Shown: piece after piece, positions 62,136 through 64,000 of the stretch
Numbering within the stretch: position 1 is the first letter of the stretch
How the letters are laid out: every line of letters starts with the position of its first letter
From: Trichoplax sp. H2
Taxonomy: Eukaryota > Placozoa > Uniplacotomia > Trichoplacea
Direction: 5' to 3'
Length of the DNA stretch: 64,000 bases
NCBI GenBank assembly: GCA_003344405.1
Contig: NOWV01000081.1
Coordinates: forward strand, 186,001 to 250,000
The notes under the pieces: model-generated
Told to the model about the DNA's origin: nothing
Seen by the model: only the letters and a program-made list of their open reading frames with translations
Databases searched by the model: none
Translations under genes and position numbers: made by a program

Positions 62136-64000
<1,865 letters not shown>

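Overview
This is a window of eukaryotic nuclear DNA from an animal. It is AT-rich (about one third G+C by eye). The genes are split into many short exons by mostly compact GT-AG introns, and the families present are animal families: TRPM-type channels, an ADAMTS metalloprotease, LRRCC1 and NSUN2. Compact introns, this base composition and an unusual domain shuffle in a TRPM gene suggest an early-branching animal. A placozoan (Trichoplax/Hoilungia type) is my best guess, but this is an inference and not shown by any single marker. No rRNA, CRISPR array, complete transposon or convincing tRNA was seen.

Layout. (1) 1-19657, minus strand: a large TRPM-like channel gene (called A), cut by the left edge after the S3-S4 region. 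(2) 19658-25894: no recognisable gene; holds a 20-N assembly gap at 24048-24067 with a 215-bp near-identical repeat on either side. (3) 25895-41620, minus strand: a complete paralogue (B) with pore, S6, TRP helix and stop codon. (4) 41621-45866: no recognisable gene, one doubtful small ORF. (5) 45867-52896, plus strand: LRRCC1-like centrosomal LRR/coiled-coil protein. (6) about 54773-59346, plus strand: ADAMTS-like secreted metalloprotease, first coding exon not found. (7) 62136-64000, plus strand: 5' half of an NSUN2-like RNA cytosine-5 methyltransferase, cut by the right edge.

The most striking content is the A/B pair. Both encode, in order: a variable N-terminus, a beta-sandwich domain resembling the discoidin-like N-terminal domain of FBXL4 (without the F-box or LRRs), 18 ankyrin or ankyrin-like repeat exons, a TRPM-type LSDAT/SLOG domain, the helical TRPM homology region and a TRPM six-helix channel. 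Canonical TRPM channels are not known for ankyrin repeats or a discoidin-like domain. The two genes share exon boundaries and phases almost one for one, so they arose by tandem duplication. Each then gained its own low-complexity insertion: a Thr/Ser/Pro-rich first exon in A and a repeat-rich insert inside the LSDAT domain in B.

The introns, especially in gene A, contain many diverged local tandem duplications (about 100-450 bp units), which looks like a local mode of intron growth. The three right-hand genes have no evident functional link to the channels or to each other.
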